NCBI GenBank assembly: GCA_937891875.1
Contig: CALATR010000151.1
Coordinates: 1-31,982, forward strand
Origin: an uncultured Pseudomonadota bacterium
Lineage (GTDB): Bacteria > Myxococcota_A > UBA796 > GCA-2862545
DNA length: 31,982 nucleotides
Direction of reading: 5' to 3'
Shown: one piece after another, positions 7,872 through 16,980 of the stretch
Position numbering within the stretch: the first letter of the stretch is position 1
How the letters are laid out: every line of letters begins with the position of its first letter
The notes under the pieces: generated by a model
Told to the model about the DNA's origin: nothing
Database searches by the model: none
What the model saw: the letters and a program-made list of their open reading frames with translations, nothing else
Position numbers and translations under genes: made by a program

Positions 7872-8069
7872 CCACCGCCCGGCCCCCCCAAACCCCCCGT
7901 CCTAGCCGATCCCTCCGACCCTTCCCTCGCATGATCGGACGAGGTCTTCGCGTGCCCCGCGGCACAATCGGGAGTTCCAGGATCTCGACGTCCACGGGCA
8001 CGCGAATTTCACGGCCGACGATCAGCAAAAAAAATCGTGTCGGTACCATCCCGGACTCCGGGAGTGGGC
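7872..8069. promoter_or_regulatory. Leader/promoter region of the giant-protein operon
   Basis: This 198-base gap is the largest intergenic space in the window. It holds an inverted repeat CCGATC (7906-7911) / GATCGG (7933-7938), a small hairpin GTGCC-CCGC-GGCAC (7952-7965), an unusually AT-rich patch with eight consecutive A (8027-8034), and a TANNNT box GG-TACCAT (8044-8049) that would place transcription start about 14 bases before the ATG. No T-tract terminator for the upstream genes is seen. The gap is the obvious control point for the 8070-23256 genes. Confidence 0.4.
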
Positions 8070-9434
8070 ATGCACGCACAGGTTCGACTCGCCTTCAAGG
8101 CACAGGGGGGACACCGTGGAGAACGCACGGTGATCCTGCCGATCTTTGCGCCGCTCCACGCGGGATCGCGGCTGGCGACCCGGCTGCCAGCCGGCCTGCC
8201 GACCCCGGTCCACCTGCAGATCGGTCCCCCCCTGGGCGCGGGCGCGGTACCCCAGCCCTCCGCCGCGCGGTCCCCCCTGGGCCTGGACCTGCTGACCTCG
8301 CTCGCGCCGCCGCCGACGGTGCGAGCGGTCGGCAGCAGCTCCACCGGCCGGCAGCTGCTCTGGGAGCACCGCTGGACGGGTGAGGATCCCCAGCTCGCCC
8401 TCGCGCTGGGGGTGCTCGCCGTGCCCCCGGACCGGGACGTCGTCACCCTGCGGGATCAGCTGGTCGAGGGGCTGGACGCTCGCTGGCCGGAGCCCCTCGA
8501 CGCGCTGCTGGACCCCCGCGCCGCCGGCAAGCGCCTCCGCAGCCTCCTCACCCAGCTGCTTCGCCGGAGCGGGAGCCGGGTCACCGACGTCCGCACCCTG
8601 CGTTTCACCAGCTCGGACCTGGAGTCCGGCGAGGTCCGCGTCCGCGAGCAGGTCCGCCTGGCGTACCGGGGAGTCGGCGTGCTGGCCGGGACCGTGGTCG
8701 GCTCGACCGGGGTGCGGGGACGCCCCACCGTGCTGGTCGCCCGCGGGCAGGTACGCGTCCTGGCGTCGACCCGCTCCGGGCGGGTGCTCGACATCCACAC
8801 CCGCGGCGATCGCCAGCAGGTCGCCCTGCGAGCCATCTCGGATGTCCACCGGATCGTCGCTGCCCACCGCCGCGCCGTGCGCGCGTCCGAAGCCGCCCGC
8901 CCCCAGGCTGCAACGTCGACTGCGGCAACTGCGGCGACTGCGGCGACTGCCCGACCGACCGTCCGCCGGATCTCGACGGTGAACCTGCGGCGCACGGTCC
9001 CCAAGGCCTCGATCCTGCGTCGCAGCGCCGCGCGCCTGGCGGGCCCGCGCGTGGCGGTGGCCAGGAAGCCTCCGACCCGGCCGGAGCCGCTCCCCGACCC
9101 CGACCAGCTCGAAGCGATCGCCAGGAAGCTGGGCCTGCCCCGTCCCTCGTCGCGCCCCACGGCGGGGCCACGGGCAGACGGTCAGGTCGCCTGGATCGCC
9201 TACCGCGGCATCGACGGCCAGCTGCACCTGCTCACCCGCGAGCGGGGTCGGTGGCGGGGCGAGCGGATCGACGCTGCGGACCAGCCGCCGGCCCTGGGCG
9301 ACCTGACCCTGTCCGTGCTCGATGGCGACGACCTCGCCGTGCACTTCTGCACCCCCGACGGCGAGCTGTGCGAGGTGCGCCGGACCTCCGGTCGCTGGTC
9401 CGCCCGCCTCCTCCCTCTCCTGCCCACCGCCTGA
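8070..9434 (+). CDS. Hypothetical protein with lectin/propeller-like C-terminal blades, first gene of the giant operon
   Basis: 454 residues. The ATG at 8070 is preferred over the in-frame GTG at 8037 because GGGAG sits 5 bases upstream of it. There is no signal peptide. Residues 1-270 have no recognised motif. A low-complexity Thr/Ala linker (TAATAATAAT, from residue 284) and a very basic stretch (RRISTVNLRRTVPKASILRR) follow. The last 85 residues (from about 370) look like two beta-propeller or fucose-lectin-type blades: VAWIAYRGIDGQLHLLTRER then GRWRGERID, and DLAVHFCTPDGELCEVRRTS then GRWSARLL. The aromatic-GxDGxxH pattern is typical of sugar-binding propellers. A glycan-binding or adaptor role is possible. 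The next gene starts 13 bases downstream. Confidence 0.75.
   Translation: MHAQVRLAFKAQGGHRGERTVILPIFAPLHAGSRLATRLPAGLPTPVHLQIGPPLGAGAVPQPSAARSPLGLDLLTSLAPPPTVRAVGSSSTGRQLLWEHRWTGEDPQLALALGVLAVPPDRDVVTLRDQLVEGLDARWPEPLDALLDPRAAGKRLRSLLTQLLRRSGSRVTDVRTLRFTSSDLESGEVRVREQVRLAYRGVGVLAGTVVGSTGVRGRPTVLVARGQVRVLASTRSGRVLDIHTRGDRQQVALRAISDVHRIVAAHRRAVRASEAARPQAATSTAATAATAATARPTVRRISTVNLRRTVPKASILRRSAARLAGPRVAVARKPPTRPEPLPDPDQLEAIARKLGLPRPSSRPTAGPRADGQVAWIAYRGIDGQLHLLTRERGRWRGERIDAADQPPALGDLTLSVLDGDDLAVHFCTPDGELCEVRRTSGRWSARLLPLLPTA
8919..8950 (+). repeat. Tandem 9-bp repeat (ACTGCGGCR) encoding Thr-Ala-Ala
   Basis: Three and a half copies of ACTGCGGCA/G encode TAATAATAAT, a flexible in-frame linker in the first gene of the giant operon. 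Copy-number change would keep the frame. Confidence 0.8.
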
Positions 9435-9447
9435 TCGGACGCCACCC

Positions 9448-12400
9448 ATGGTCATCGGCATCACCCTGTTCGAGCTGCTCGGCCTGCCCCCCGGCCTCCG
9501 CGAGCGCGTCCCCGCCTCGACCGAGCGGCTGCTCACGGCGTTCTCGGTCATCAACCACCGCACGATCGTGCAGCCCGGCGCCATCGTGCACGAGGGAGAC
9601 CTGCAGAGCCTGCGGGACGCCGGGATCACGCTGAGCCCCAGCGCCGTGGTCCAGCTGCCCGGCGCGACCAGGCGGATCCCCTTCCGCCTCACCCTGCCCC
9701 GTCCCCTCCCCCCGCTCCAGCCCAACACGAACCCCGCCCTGGCCGGTGGAGTCAACGTCGAGAACGCCGCCACGGCCTGGGTCCTCGACCTGTTCCTGTC
9801 CCCGATCCAGATCGTGCTGTCCGGCGGCGGCATCGCGCCTGCCCAGGTCGTCGAGGCCACCGGCGTGGCGCGCCACCTCATCCCGCACCCCACCCAGAAT
9901 CGGGTCTCCGTGCTCACCGGCGGCGTCGTGCGCGTGACCGGCGGCACCCTCGGCGACAACATCGACCTGATCGCGCCGCCGGATCCCTTCGACGCGACTG
10001 CACCGGTCGGCACCGTGCTGGGCGCCACCCTGATCCCGCCCCACGTGCGCATGGGCAACAGCGGCTTCGGCTTCACCCTGGACCGGGTCACCCTGGACGC
10101 GAGCCGGACCTTCACCCCGCCCGAGATCGTGGCGCGCGGTCAGATCGAGCCTGGCTGGCGCGGACTCGCCATCGACGAGGCCACCCTCTACCTGCCCCAG
10201 GGCATGCCGCTGGTCGGCGATGTGTCCATGGGCGTGCGCGATCTGCTGGTCGGCTTCGACGACGGCTCGGTCCAGGGCGAGTTCGAGATCCAGCTGGGCC
10301 AGGCGCCGGGCAGCCTGGAGGACATCCAGTTCAGCTACGAGGACGGCAGCGGGGCCATCCAGTTCATCGCGGACGTGCACGCGTTCAACCTCATCCTGCT
10401 CATCGACCGGAACGTGGTCGCGCCGGTCCAGATCCGCGGCCGCCTCGGGAGCGAGGCGGTCGCCCGCTGGGACCACCCCGACGGCACCCGGGTCGACGGC
10501 CGCGACTCCGGCATCATGCTCGTCGATCCCGACGACGACGCCCGCAACCAGTTCCGCTTCACCCGGCTCTACCTCCAGGGCCCGCCCGGCGGTGGGGGGC
10601 CGCTCATCCCGGGCCAGACCTGGACCCTGACCGTCGTGCGCCGCCACGACAGCCGCAGCCTGCCCCCACGGATCGGCCTGCGCTTCGACAACGGCGTCAG
10701 CTTCGAGGACGTGCACCACGTCTCCGCCTCGGGACACTTCCTCCAGGAAGCCACCTGGTACGCCCATGATCCCCACACCGGCGCCCCGCTGACCCAGGAC
10801 GATCTCGACGCCCTGACCTGGAGCTTCGACAGCTCCTCCCTGCCCACCGGCACCGGCGAGGAGTTCCAGCCGCCGATCTGCCTGGACGTGGGCGTGTACG
10901 AGCTGATCCTGCTCGATCCCACCACGGGCACCCGGCGGGTCGCCATCGAGGTGCTCGCCGAGGGCGCGATCCTGGTCGGCTGTCACCACTTCAGCAGCAA
11001 TCCGCACGACGCCAACGGCAACACGATCTTCGGGCCGTTCCTGTCCAGCACCGCCGGGGAGTGGCTGCTGGACCACCCGCCCGCGCCGGTCAGCGCCATC
11101 GACGCCACCTACGACAAGGCCCAGTACCACCGCACCGGTCGCATCCAGCCCGGCCTGCCCGAGGCGAGCCTGGACGGCGCTCGGGTCAAGCCCGCCGACG
11201 GCACCCTGGCCCGGGTCCGACTGGCGGGCTCCGTCGCCCGCACCGGCGCGCTGCACTTCCGCCTGTTCTACAGCTTCGACAAGCACGATCACATCGTCGA
11301 CGCCCGCTGCGTGCACGGGGTCGAGCAGGCCTCCGAGTCCACCCTCGGCGTGACGCCCCCGCCCAACGGCCACCGCTACGGCCCCTCCGAGCGCGACACC
11401 GCCTCGATCTTCGCCCCGCCGCCCGACGGCTGCGCTGCGGACACGAGCCCCTACCTGGACCACCTCGTCGCCTGGGCGAAGCAGTTCCCGCCGACGGTGA
11501 GCTTCGTCGTCATCGGCCGCTGCTGCGACATCACCGACACCACGCGGAGCCGCGAACGCAACGAGGAACTGGCCGGGAAGCGGGCCAACACCGTCAAGCA
11601 GGCCCTGGTGGACCGGGCGTCCATCGCGGCCAGCCGCATCGTCGCCTTCGGCGAGCAGGACGAGCGGACCCACGTCAACCGGACGGGCCTCGACGCGATC
11701 CGCACAGACATCACCGACCGCATCTTCGACGAGACCTGGCTGGCCCGCACCGAGCTCCGCATCCAGGAGCAGTTCGTCGATCCCGGCACCGGGAAGGTCG
11801 TCGACACCGGCGAGAAGCGCAACGACCCCCTCCGCCGCGGCTTCCGGCGGGCCGACATCTACGCGGTCGGCGCGGGCGCGCTGGCCTGGCAGCCCGGTGC
11901 GGACGACACCGTCTGCGTCTGCGAGCACCGCGAGCCGACCCGCTACACCTACGTGCCCGGCACCGACCTCATCCCCGGGGGCGTCCCGACCGAACCCGAC
12001 CCGGACGTGCCCTGGAGGCTGCTGCTCAAGGCTCGCTGGGACAGCCCATCCTACGCCGATGATCCCTGGATCCCGACCCTGGCGGAGGCCCGGTTCGACT
12101 GGCAGATCAACCCCCCGGACGCCCCGGACATGAGCGCCCTGCAGCCAGTCGTCGGGACCGGCAGCTCGGAGTTCTGGAGCGTGATCGCCCGCTGGTCCTG
12201 GGACCCGCGCACGGGCCGCACCCTGGCCTCGCTGGCGTGGGACGGCAAGGACAGCGCCGACGGGCTCGCCCGCCTGGACGCCGACGACTGGGCCATCGTC
12301 TTCGGCCTCGGACCCGCACTCCTGGGCAACGTGCCCGCAGACAGCGTCGCCGAGGGAGCCGTACGCCTGGGCGCCCTGCTGGCGGCGGTCGCCTTCCTCG

Positions 12401-15400
12401 AGAACCACGTCCAGAACGGCAGCACCAAGCTCACCCGCCTGGAGCTGTCCCACATGCGGGAGACCCTGGACGGCGACGGCCGCCAGATCTGGCGCCTCAC
12501 CGTCGACTACGACGTGTCCCTCAGCATCGCTCCAGCGATCCCTCCCCTGGGGCTCACCACCGACTCGGACCTGGTGGTGCGCTACAGCAACGTCGGCATC
12601 GAGTACATCCACGACGATGCCCTGGCCTGGTACGAGCGCGTCCAGCTGGTCTACGCGGACAGCGACTTCGCCATCGTCTCGCCGGGCACCTGGACCCTCA
12701 ACGGGGCGCTCGGCAACCTGCTGGGCGTGACCCGGGTGGCGATGGGCGCAGGCTCGGTGTGGTTCGAGCTGCACCTCGAGCTGGGCATCGACCTGGGCAT
12801 CCTGGAGGTCACCGGCGCGGTGGTGCGGATCGTCTTCGAGGGCGGGGAGCTGCCCACGGTCGAGCTGCGCGGCCTGGAGATCTCCCTGACCGTGCCCGGG
12901 GTCATCTCGGGCAAGGGTCGCCTGCAGGTCGGCGCCAGCGGCAACGTCGACGCCATGCTCGCGGTCGACGTGGACGCGGTGGGCGTGGGAGCGCTGGCCC
13001 GGGTCGTCATCAGCCCGCCCAACGACGCCGGCCAGTCCATGGTCCACGTCGAGGTCAACACCCGCTTCGCCTCCGGCCTGCCGCTCCTGGGCACCGGGGC
13101 GGCGATCTACGGCTTCGACGGGCGCTTCGTGGCCCACGGCACCCGGGCGGTCGACCGCAACAAGGACCGGGTCGAGGCCGAGCTGACCTGGTTCGCCAGC
13201 GGCGCAAACTACACCTTCGAGGAGGACAGCTACGCGTTTGGCGTGGGTGTGGTCGTGGGTACGCTGCCCGACGGCGGCTTCTCCTTCCACGCCATCGGCA
13301 GCCTGGCGGTCCAGGTGCCCGAGTTCGCCTTCGTCCTGGGCCTGGACGGCAAGTTCCTGCAGCTCCCCCGGGCCGTCCAGGAGTCCACGGACGACCTGGA
13401 GCCGGGAGACGTGCGCGCCGGCGTCACCGGCCTGCTGGTCATCGACGCGGACGCGGTGATCCTCGCCGTCGACGGCTTCCTCGAGATCTCCAAGCTCCTC
13501 GAGCTGAAGGTGCCCCTGCGGGCGTTCTTCCCCTTCGAGGACACCCAGCGCACCTACCTGCGGATCGGCAGCGACGGCTACGACGGCCGCGCGGGCGAGC
13601 CCATCTCCATGACCATCCTCCCCGACATCCTGGGCATGAAGGCGTTCGCCTTCCTCATGTTCGAGGGCATGGGCTTCCCCCGGGGCATGTACGGCGACCC
13701 CGACTTCGTCCTGCACGGGTTCTCCATCGGCTTTGGCGCCGGCTTCGGCCACACCTGGTCAGCCGGCCCCTTCAGCCTCGGCTTCTCGGCGACGCTGCTC
13801 GCCGGCCTCGGCACCAAGCCCTTCTTCCTGCGCGCCACCCTGCGCATCGAGGGCAGCCTGGACCTGGTCATCCTGGCTCTCGGCGTCTCCGCCGAGCTGT
13901 CCGTGGGCGTCTCCGCGGACGAGTCCTACATCGAGGGCAAGGTCTGCGGGCGGATCAAGTTCCTCTTCTGGACGCTGAAGGGCTGCGTCGGGCTGCGGAT
14001 CGGCAACGAGCCCAAGACCCGGGTGCCCCCCGCGCCCGACCTGGTCGAGCAGGTCGCGCTGATGGACCGCTACGGCCGGGCCCTGGGCGAGGCCCCCGAG
14101 ACCAGCAGCGGCGGGCCTGTGGTGTGGCCGGACACCCTGCTGGCGCTCAAGCTGCGCCGCCCTCCACAGGTCGGGCTCGGCGGTGAGAACCACTTCGAGA
14201 TCCTCGAGACCACCGGCGCGGTCTTCACCGGCACCAACGACGTCAAGTACGCCTACCGGCTGACCGGGGTGACCCTGGTCCGCGAGGGCGATCCGGAGAG
14301 CCAGAAGGACCTGCCGGCGAGCTGGGCGCTCCGGCTCCTCGCCGACGGCACCCCCGACCCCGACAGCCCGCCGTCCGCCAGCGAGCACGAGAGTCGCCTG
14401 CTGGTGCTGCTCACGGCGGACCTTCCGTCGAGCCAGCGCTCCCTGCTGCTGGTGGACGAGGAGACCCCCGGAGATCCGGCCAGCTACGCCGAGGATCTGT
14501 GCGAGCCCGCCCCGGCACCCACCCGGGCCTGCGTGCTGGGCGCCGAGTCCTGGACCGACACCGACAAGACGACGATCACCCTGTACGAGCGGACCCACGC
14601 CGAGGGCCCGTACCCGTCTCGCTTCACCCTGAGCACCCCGTACACCCTGGGCGACCTCGACCCCGACCGCCTCGCCCAGCTCTTCCACGTGATGGGCTTC
14701 GACCTCGTCCTCCACGACGACGCCGCCCTGCCCTTCCCGATCGACCACGGCGAGTCGAGCCTCGACCGCGGCCTGTGCCTGTCCCACGCGCGCCGCTTTG
14801 GCCTCACCTACATGACCGCCCCGTGGGAAGGCACGTTCCACGCCGCAGTTCAGGAGCCGGAGCTGACCCTGGCGGTGCGCCTGCAGTTCCCCGAGCTGAA
14901 GCCCACCACCCAGTGCCTGGACTTCACCGACATGGCGGCCGGCACGATCCTCGGGCCGACCTACAGCATCCACGGCGCCACCCTGGAGCAGCTCGCCCAG
15001 GACCTGCAGGTGTTCGACCGCGGCGGCGACGGCAAGGGCGAGGTGAAGATCATCAGCAAGGGCGCGATCCTGACCCTGCCCGAGGGCTCCCGGAACGTGC
15101 GGGTCACCGTCTTGCAGGCGAGCAGCGGACACCGGGAGGAGGACGCGAGCCTGCTCGCCTTCGACGCGGACGGCGTCGAGGTGGAGGTGCACGACCTCGG
15201 CGGCGTGACCGGCCGCTGGGTGACCGTGGTCTTCGACTCCGCGAACATCCGGCGGATCCGGATCACCGGGGCGTCGGAGATCTACTTCCGCAAGGCGTGC
15301 TGGTTCGGCCCCCGCTCGTTCCGCGAGGTGCTCCTGGAGGCTGCCGCCGCGCTGAAGGAGACCGCCCCCAGCCTGGTCCAGGGCGTCCGCACCGACGGCA

Positions 15401-16980
15401 CCATCGACGACTGGCCCGGCACGACGATCAGCGTCCGGGTCCACGACGAGCTCCCCCGCCTCGACCTGGCCGCCCGCTACACCGCGCCCCACAGCGGTCC
15501 CTACCAGGCGGTGCGCACCCCCGCCCTGCCGCTCATCCAGGTGTGGGTCGTGAGCGCCTGCGGCGTGTCCCTGGACGCCGCCGAGGCGAGCGCGCGGGAC
15601 CAGCGCCACCGGGATCAGGTGCGCGACCAGCTCAACGACGCCCACGACCACGCGACCGGCGCCATCGAGACCGAGGAGGACGCCCGCCAGCTGCACTGGG
15701 TGCTGCAGCCCGACAGCGCGTACACGCTGACCGTGCACTACCAGGCCGCGGTGTGGGAGAAGAAGGACGGCGACATCCCCACCGCCGCCACGGCCTTCGA
15801 CGGGCTGACCGGGACCTCCCAGACGTTCGCGTTCCGCACGGCGCCGCTGCTGCCCGCCGTCGAGGCCCACCGCCAGGCCGAGCTCGCCCAGCAGCCGCTC
15901 CCTGCCCTGCCCGACGCGGACCTGTCGACCCACGAGACCTTCGACCCCCGGGCCCTGCACCGCTACCTGCTGGGCCTCGACCCCGGCGACGAAGAGCGCG
16001 CCTTCTTCCGGATGGATCCGATGGAGGCCCACTTCGACCAGCCCCAGCTGCCCCTGCTGCTCGACCGCTACGGCTACTACCTGAAGCTGCGCGTCGTCCG
16101 CACCGATCCACCCCCCGGCGCCTACGCGTCGCTCGACCACGCGCCGACCGTCGCCGACATCGTGCAGAGCTGGATGGAGCTGCCCGAGGTGCTGTGGAGC
16201 GCGGTGGACCAGCGCTTCGCGGCCGGACTCGCCGAGGCCCCCTGCGTCGAGGGTCCCCCCGCCCCGGGCTCGACCGCGGTCGCCGTGGCCCCCCTCGACC
16301 CCTACGCCGAGTACGACTTCGAGGTCGTCGCCATGCCCTTCGACGCGTCCGACCCCCGGGGTGTCGTCATCCGGCGCAGCCACTTCCGCACCGGCGGCTT
16401 CGTCGACGCGGAGGCGCTGGTGGGCTCGCTGGACCTCGACACCTCCGGAGGGATCGGCATCGCGCCGCCCGCGGACGCCATCGCCACCGGCGCCCTGCCG
16501 ACCGACGAGCAGCTCGACGACGACGAGCAGCTCGAGGCGGCGCTCCGCAGCGCAGGCCTCGATCCGCTGCCCATCCCGGGTGCCGGCCGGGTCCTCGCGA
16601 TCTGGAGGCGCACCCCCGACGGATGGGCGATCACCGGCGTGCTCCTGGATGCGACCGAGCCCCTGCGCCGAGCCATCCGCATGGGTGACGACACGCGCCG
16701 CCTGGACGTGGCCTCGGGGCGGATCGAGCTGCCCGGCCGGCAGACCCGCCGGACCCAGCCCCCACCCTTCGTGCTGGATGCGCCGCTGAAGCCGGTCCGC
16801 TCGAACAAGACCGGCACCCGGATCCTGCTGGCCAACACCGGCGATTCGCTGCCGGACGGGAGCCGTCCCGACCTGCTGGGCACGCTCACCATCACCTTCA
16901 CCCGCTCCACCGGAGACGACCTCGTCGGCAGGACCTCCCTGCTCCCGGTGCCCCGCCTCGTCTGGCAGGAGGAGCTCTGA
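9448..16980 (+). CDS. Giant 2510-residue multidomain protein (OmpA-like domain, beta-rich DUF6603-like core)
   Basis: Continuous frame of 2510 residues with no signal peptide. Residues 1-650 are beta-rich with no recognised family. Around 660-810 lies an OmpA/peptidoglycan-binding-like domain: VSFVVIGRCCDITDTTRSRE, then NEELAGKRANTVKQALV, a GEQDE turn, and a closing RRADIYAVG, with a longer insert than usual before the end. From about 1080 to 1520 a long run of amphipathic beta strands (ISGKGRLQVGASGNVDAML; LPLLGTGAAIYGFDGRFVAH; SMTILPDILGMKAFAFLMFEG) resembles DUF6603-type giant proteins by memory. The C-terminal part has beta-sandwich-like segments and an acidic EQLDDDEQLE patch. The ATG at 9448 has no clear ribosome site and lies 13 bases after the previous stop. 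Location is uncertain: it is either exported by a dedicated system or cytoplasmic. Catalytic residues are not apparent. Confidence 0.85.
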   Translation: MVIGITLFELLGLPPGLRERVPASTERLLTAFSVINHRTIVQPGAIVHEGDLQSLRDAGITLSPSAVVQLPGATRRIPFRLTLPRPLPPLQPNTNPALAGGVNVENAATAWVLDLFLSPIQIVLSGGGIAPAQVVEATGVARHLIPHPTQNRVSVLTGGVVRVTGGTLGDNIDLIAPPDPFDATAPVGTVLGATLIPPHVRMGNSGFGFTLDRVTLDASRTFTPPEIVARGQIEPGWRGLAIDEATLYLPQGMPLVGDVSMGVRDLLVGFDDGSVQGEFEIQLGQAPGSLEDIQFSYEDGSGAIQFIADVHAFNLILLIDRNVVAPVQIRGRLGSEAVARWDHPDGTRVDGRDSGIMLVDPDDDARNQFRFTRLYLQGPPGGGGPLIPGQTWTLTVVRRHDSRSLPPRIGLRFDNGVSFEDVHHVSASGHFLQEATWYAHDPHTGAPLTQDDLDALTWSFDSSSLPTGTGEEFQPPICLDVGVYELILLDPTTGTRRVAIEVLAEGAILVGCHHFSSNPHDANGNTIFGPFLSSTAGEWLLDHPPAPVSAIDATYDKAQYHRTGRIQPGLPEASLDGARVKPADGTLARVRLAGSVARTGALHFRLFYSFDKHDHIVDARCVHGVEQASESTLGVTPPPNGHRYGPSERDTASIFAPPPDGCAADTSPYLDHLVAWAKQFPPTVSFVVIGRCCDITDTTRSRERNEELAGKRANTVKQALVDRASIAASRIVAFGEQDERTHVNRTGLDAIRTDITDRIFDETWLARTELRIQEQFVDPGTGKVVDTGEKRNDPLRRGFRRADIYAVGAGALAWQPGADDTVCVCEHREPTRYTYVPGTDLIPGGVPTEPDPDVPWRLLLKARWDSPSYADDPWIPTLAEARFDWQINPPDAPDMSALQPVVGTGSSEFWSVIARWSWDPRTGRTLASLAWDGKDSADGLARLDADDWAIVFGLGPALLGNVPADSVAEGAVRLGALLAAVAFLENHVQNGSTKLTRLELSHMRETLDGDGRQIWRLTVDYDVSLSIAPAIPPLGLTTDSDLVVRYSNVGIEYIHDDALAWYERVQLVYADSDFAIVSPGTWTLNGALGNLLGVTRVAMGAGSVWFELHLELGIDLGILEVTGAVVRIVFEGGELPTVELRGLEISLTVPGVISGKGRLQVGASGNVDAMLAVDVDAVGVGALARVVISPPNDAGQSMVHVEVNTRFASGLPLLGTGAAIYGFDGRFVAHGTRAVDRNKDRVEAELTWFASGANYTFEEDSYAFGVGVVVGTLPDGGFSFHAIGSLAVQVPEFAFVLGLDGKFLQLPRAVQESTDDLEPGDVRAGVTGLLVIDADAVILAVDGFLEISKLLELKVPLRAFFPFEDTQRTYLRIGSDGYDGRAGEPISMTILPDILGMKAFAFLMFEGMGFPRGMYGDPDFVLHGFSIGFGAGFGHTWSAGPFSLGFSATLLAGLGTKPFFLRATLRIEGSLDLVILALGVSAELSVGVSADESYIEGKVCGRIKFLFWTLKGCVGLRIGNEPKTRVPPAPDLVEQVALMDRYGRALGEAPETSSGGPVVWPDTLLALKLRRPPQVGLGGENHFEILETTGAVFTGTNDVKYAYRLTGVTLVREGDPESQKDLPASWALRLLADGTPDPDSPPSASEHESRLLVLLTADLPSSQRSLLLVDEETPGDPASYAEDLCEPAPAPTRACVLGAESWTDTDKTTITLYERTHAEGPYPSRFTLSTPYTLGDLDPDRLAQLFHVMGFDLVLHDDAALPFPIDHGESSLDRGLCLSHARRFGLTYMTAPWEGTFHAAVQEPELTLAVRLQFPELKPTTQCLDFTDMAAGTILGPTYSIHGATLEQLAQDLQVFDRGGDGKGEVKIISKGAILTLPEGSRNVRVTVLQASSGHREEDASLLAFDADGVEVEVHDLGGVTGRWVTVVFDSANIRRIRITGASEIYFRKACWFGPRSFREVLLEAAAALKETAPSLVQGVRTDGTIDDWPGTTISVRVHDELPRLDLAARYTAPHSGPYQAVRTPALPLIQVWVVSACGVSLDAAEASARDQRHRDQVRDQLNDAHDHATGAIETEEDARQLHWVLQPDSAYTLTVHYQAAVWEKKDGDIPTAATAFDGLTGTSQTFAFRTAPLLPAVEAHRQAELAQQPLPALPDADLSTHETFDPRALHRYLLGLDPGDEERAFFRMDPMEAHFDQPQLPLLLDRYGYYLKLRVVRTDPPPGAYASLDHAPTVADIVQSWMELPEVLWSAVDQRFAAGLAEAPCVEGPPAPGSTAVAVAPLDPYAEYDFEVVAMPFDASDPRGVVIRRSHFRTGGFVDAEALVGSLDLDTSGGIGIAPPADAIATGALPTDEQLDDDEQLEAALRSAGLDPLPIPGAGRVLAIWRRTPDGWAITGVLLDATEPLRRAIRMGDDTRRLDVASGRIELPGRQTRRTQPPPFVLDAPLKPVRSNKTGTRILLANTGDSLPDGSRPDLLGTLTITFTRSTGDDLVGRTSLLPVPRLVWQEEL

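Noticed and set aside
7952..7965. Rho-independent terminator after the membrane-protein genes
   Set aside because: The stem is only 5 bp and is not followed by a T tract.
9232..13752. 1506-codon open frame on the minus strand
   Set aside because: It is antisense to the 2510-residue gene. Its sequence is low-complexity Ala/Gly/Asp/Val-rich, as produced by reading GC-rich codons backwards, and contains no recognisable motif. The plus-strand reading has coherent domains.
13759..16383. 874-codon minus-strand frame
   Set aside because: Antisense to the same giant gene, with Gly/Val/Gln/Arg-biased composition typical of high-GC antisense frames and no domain.
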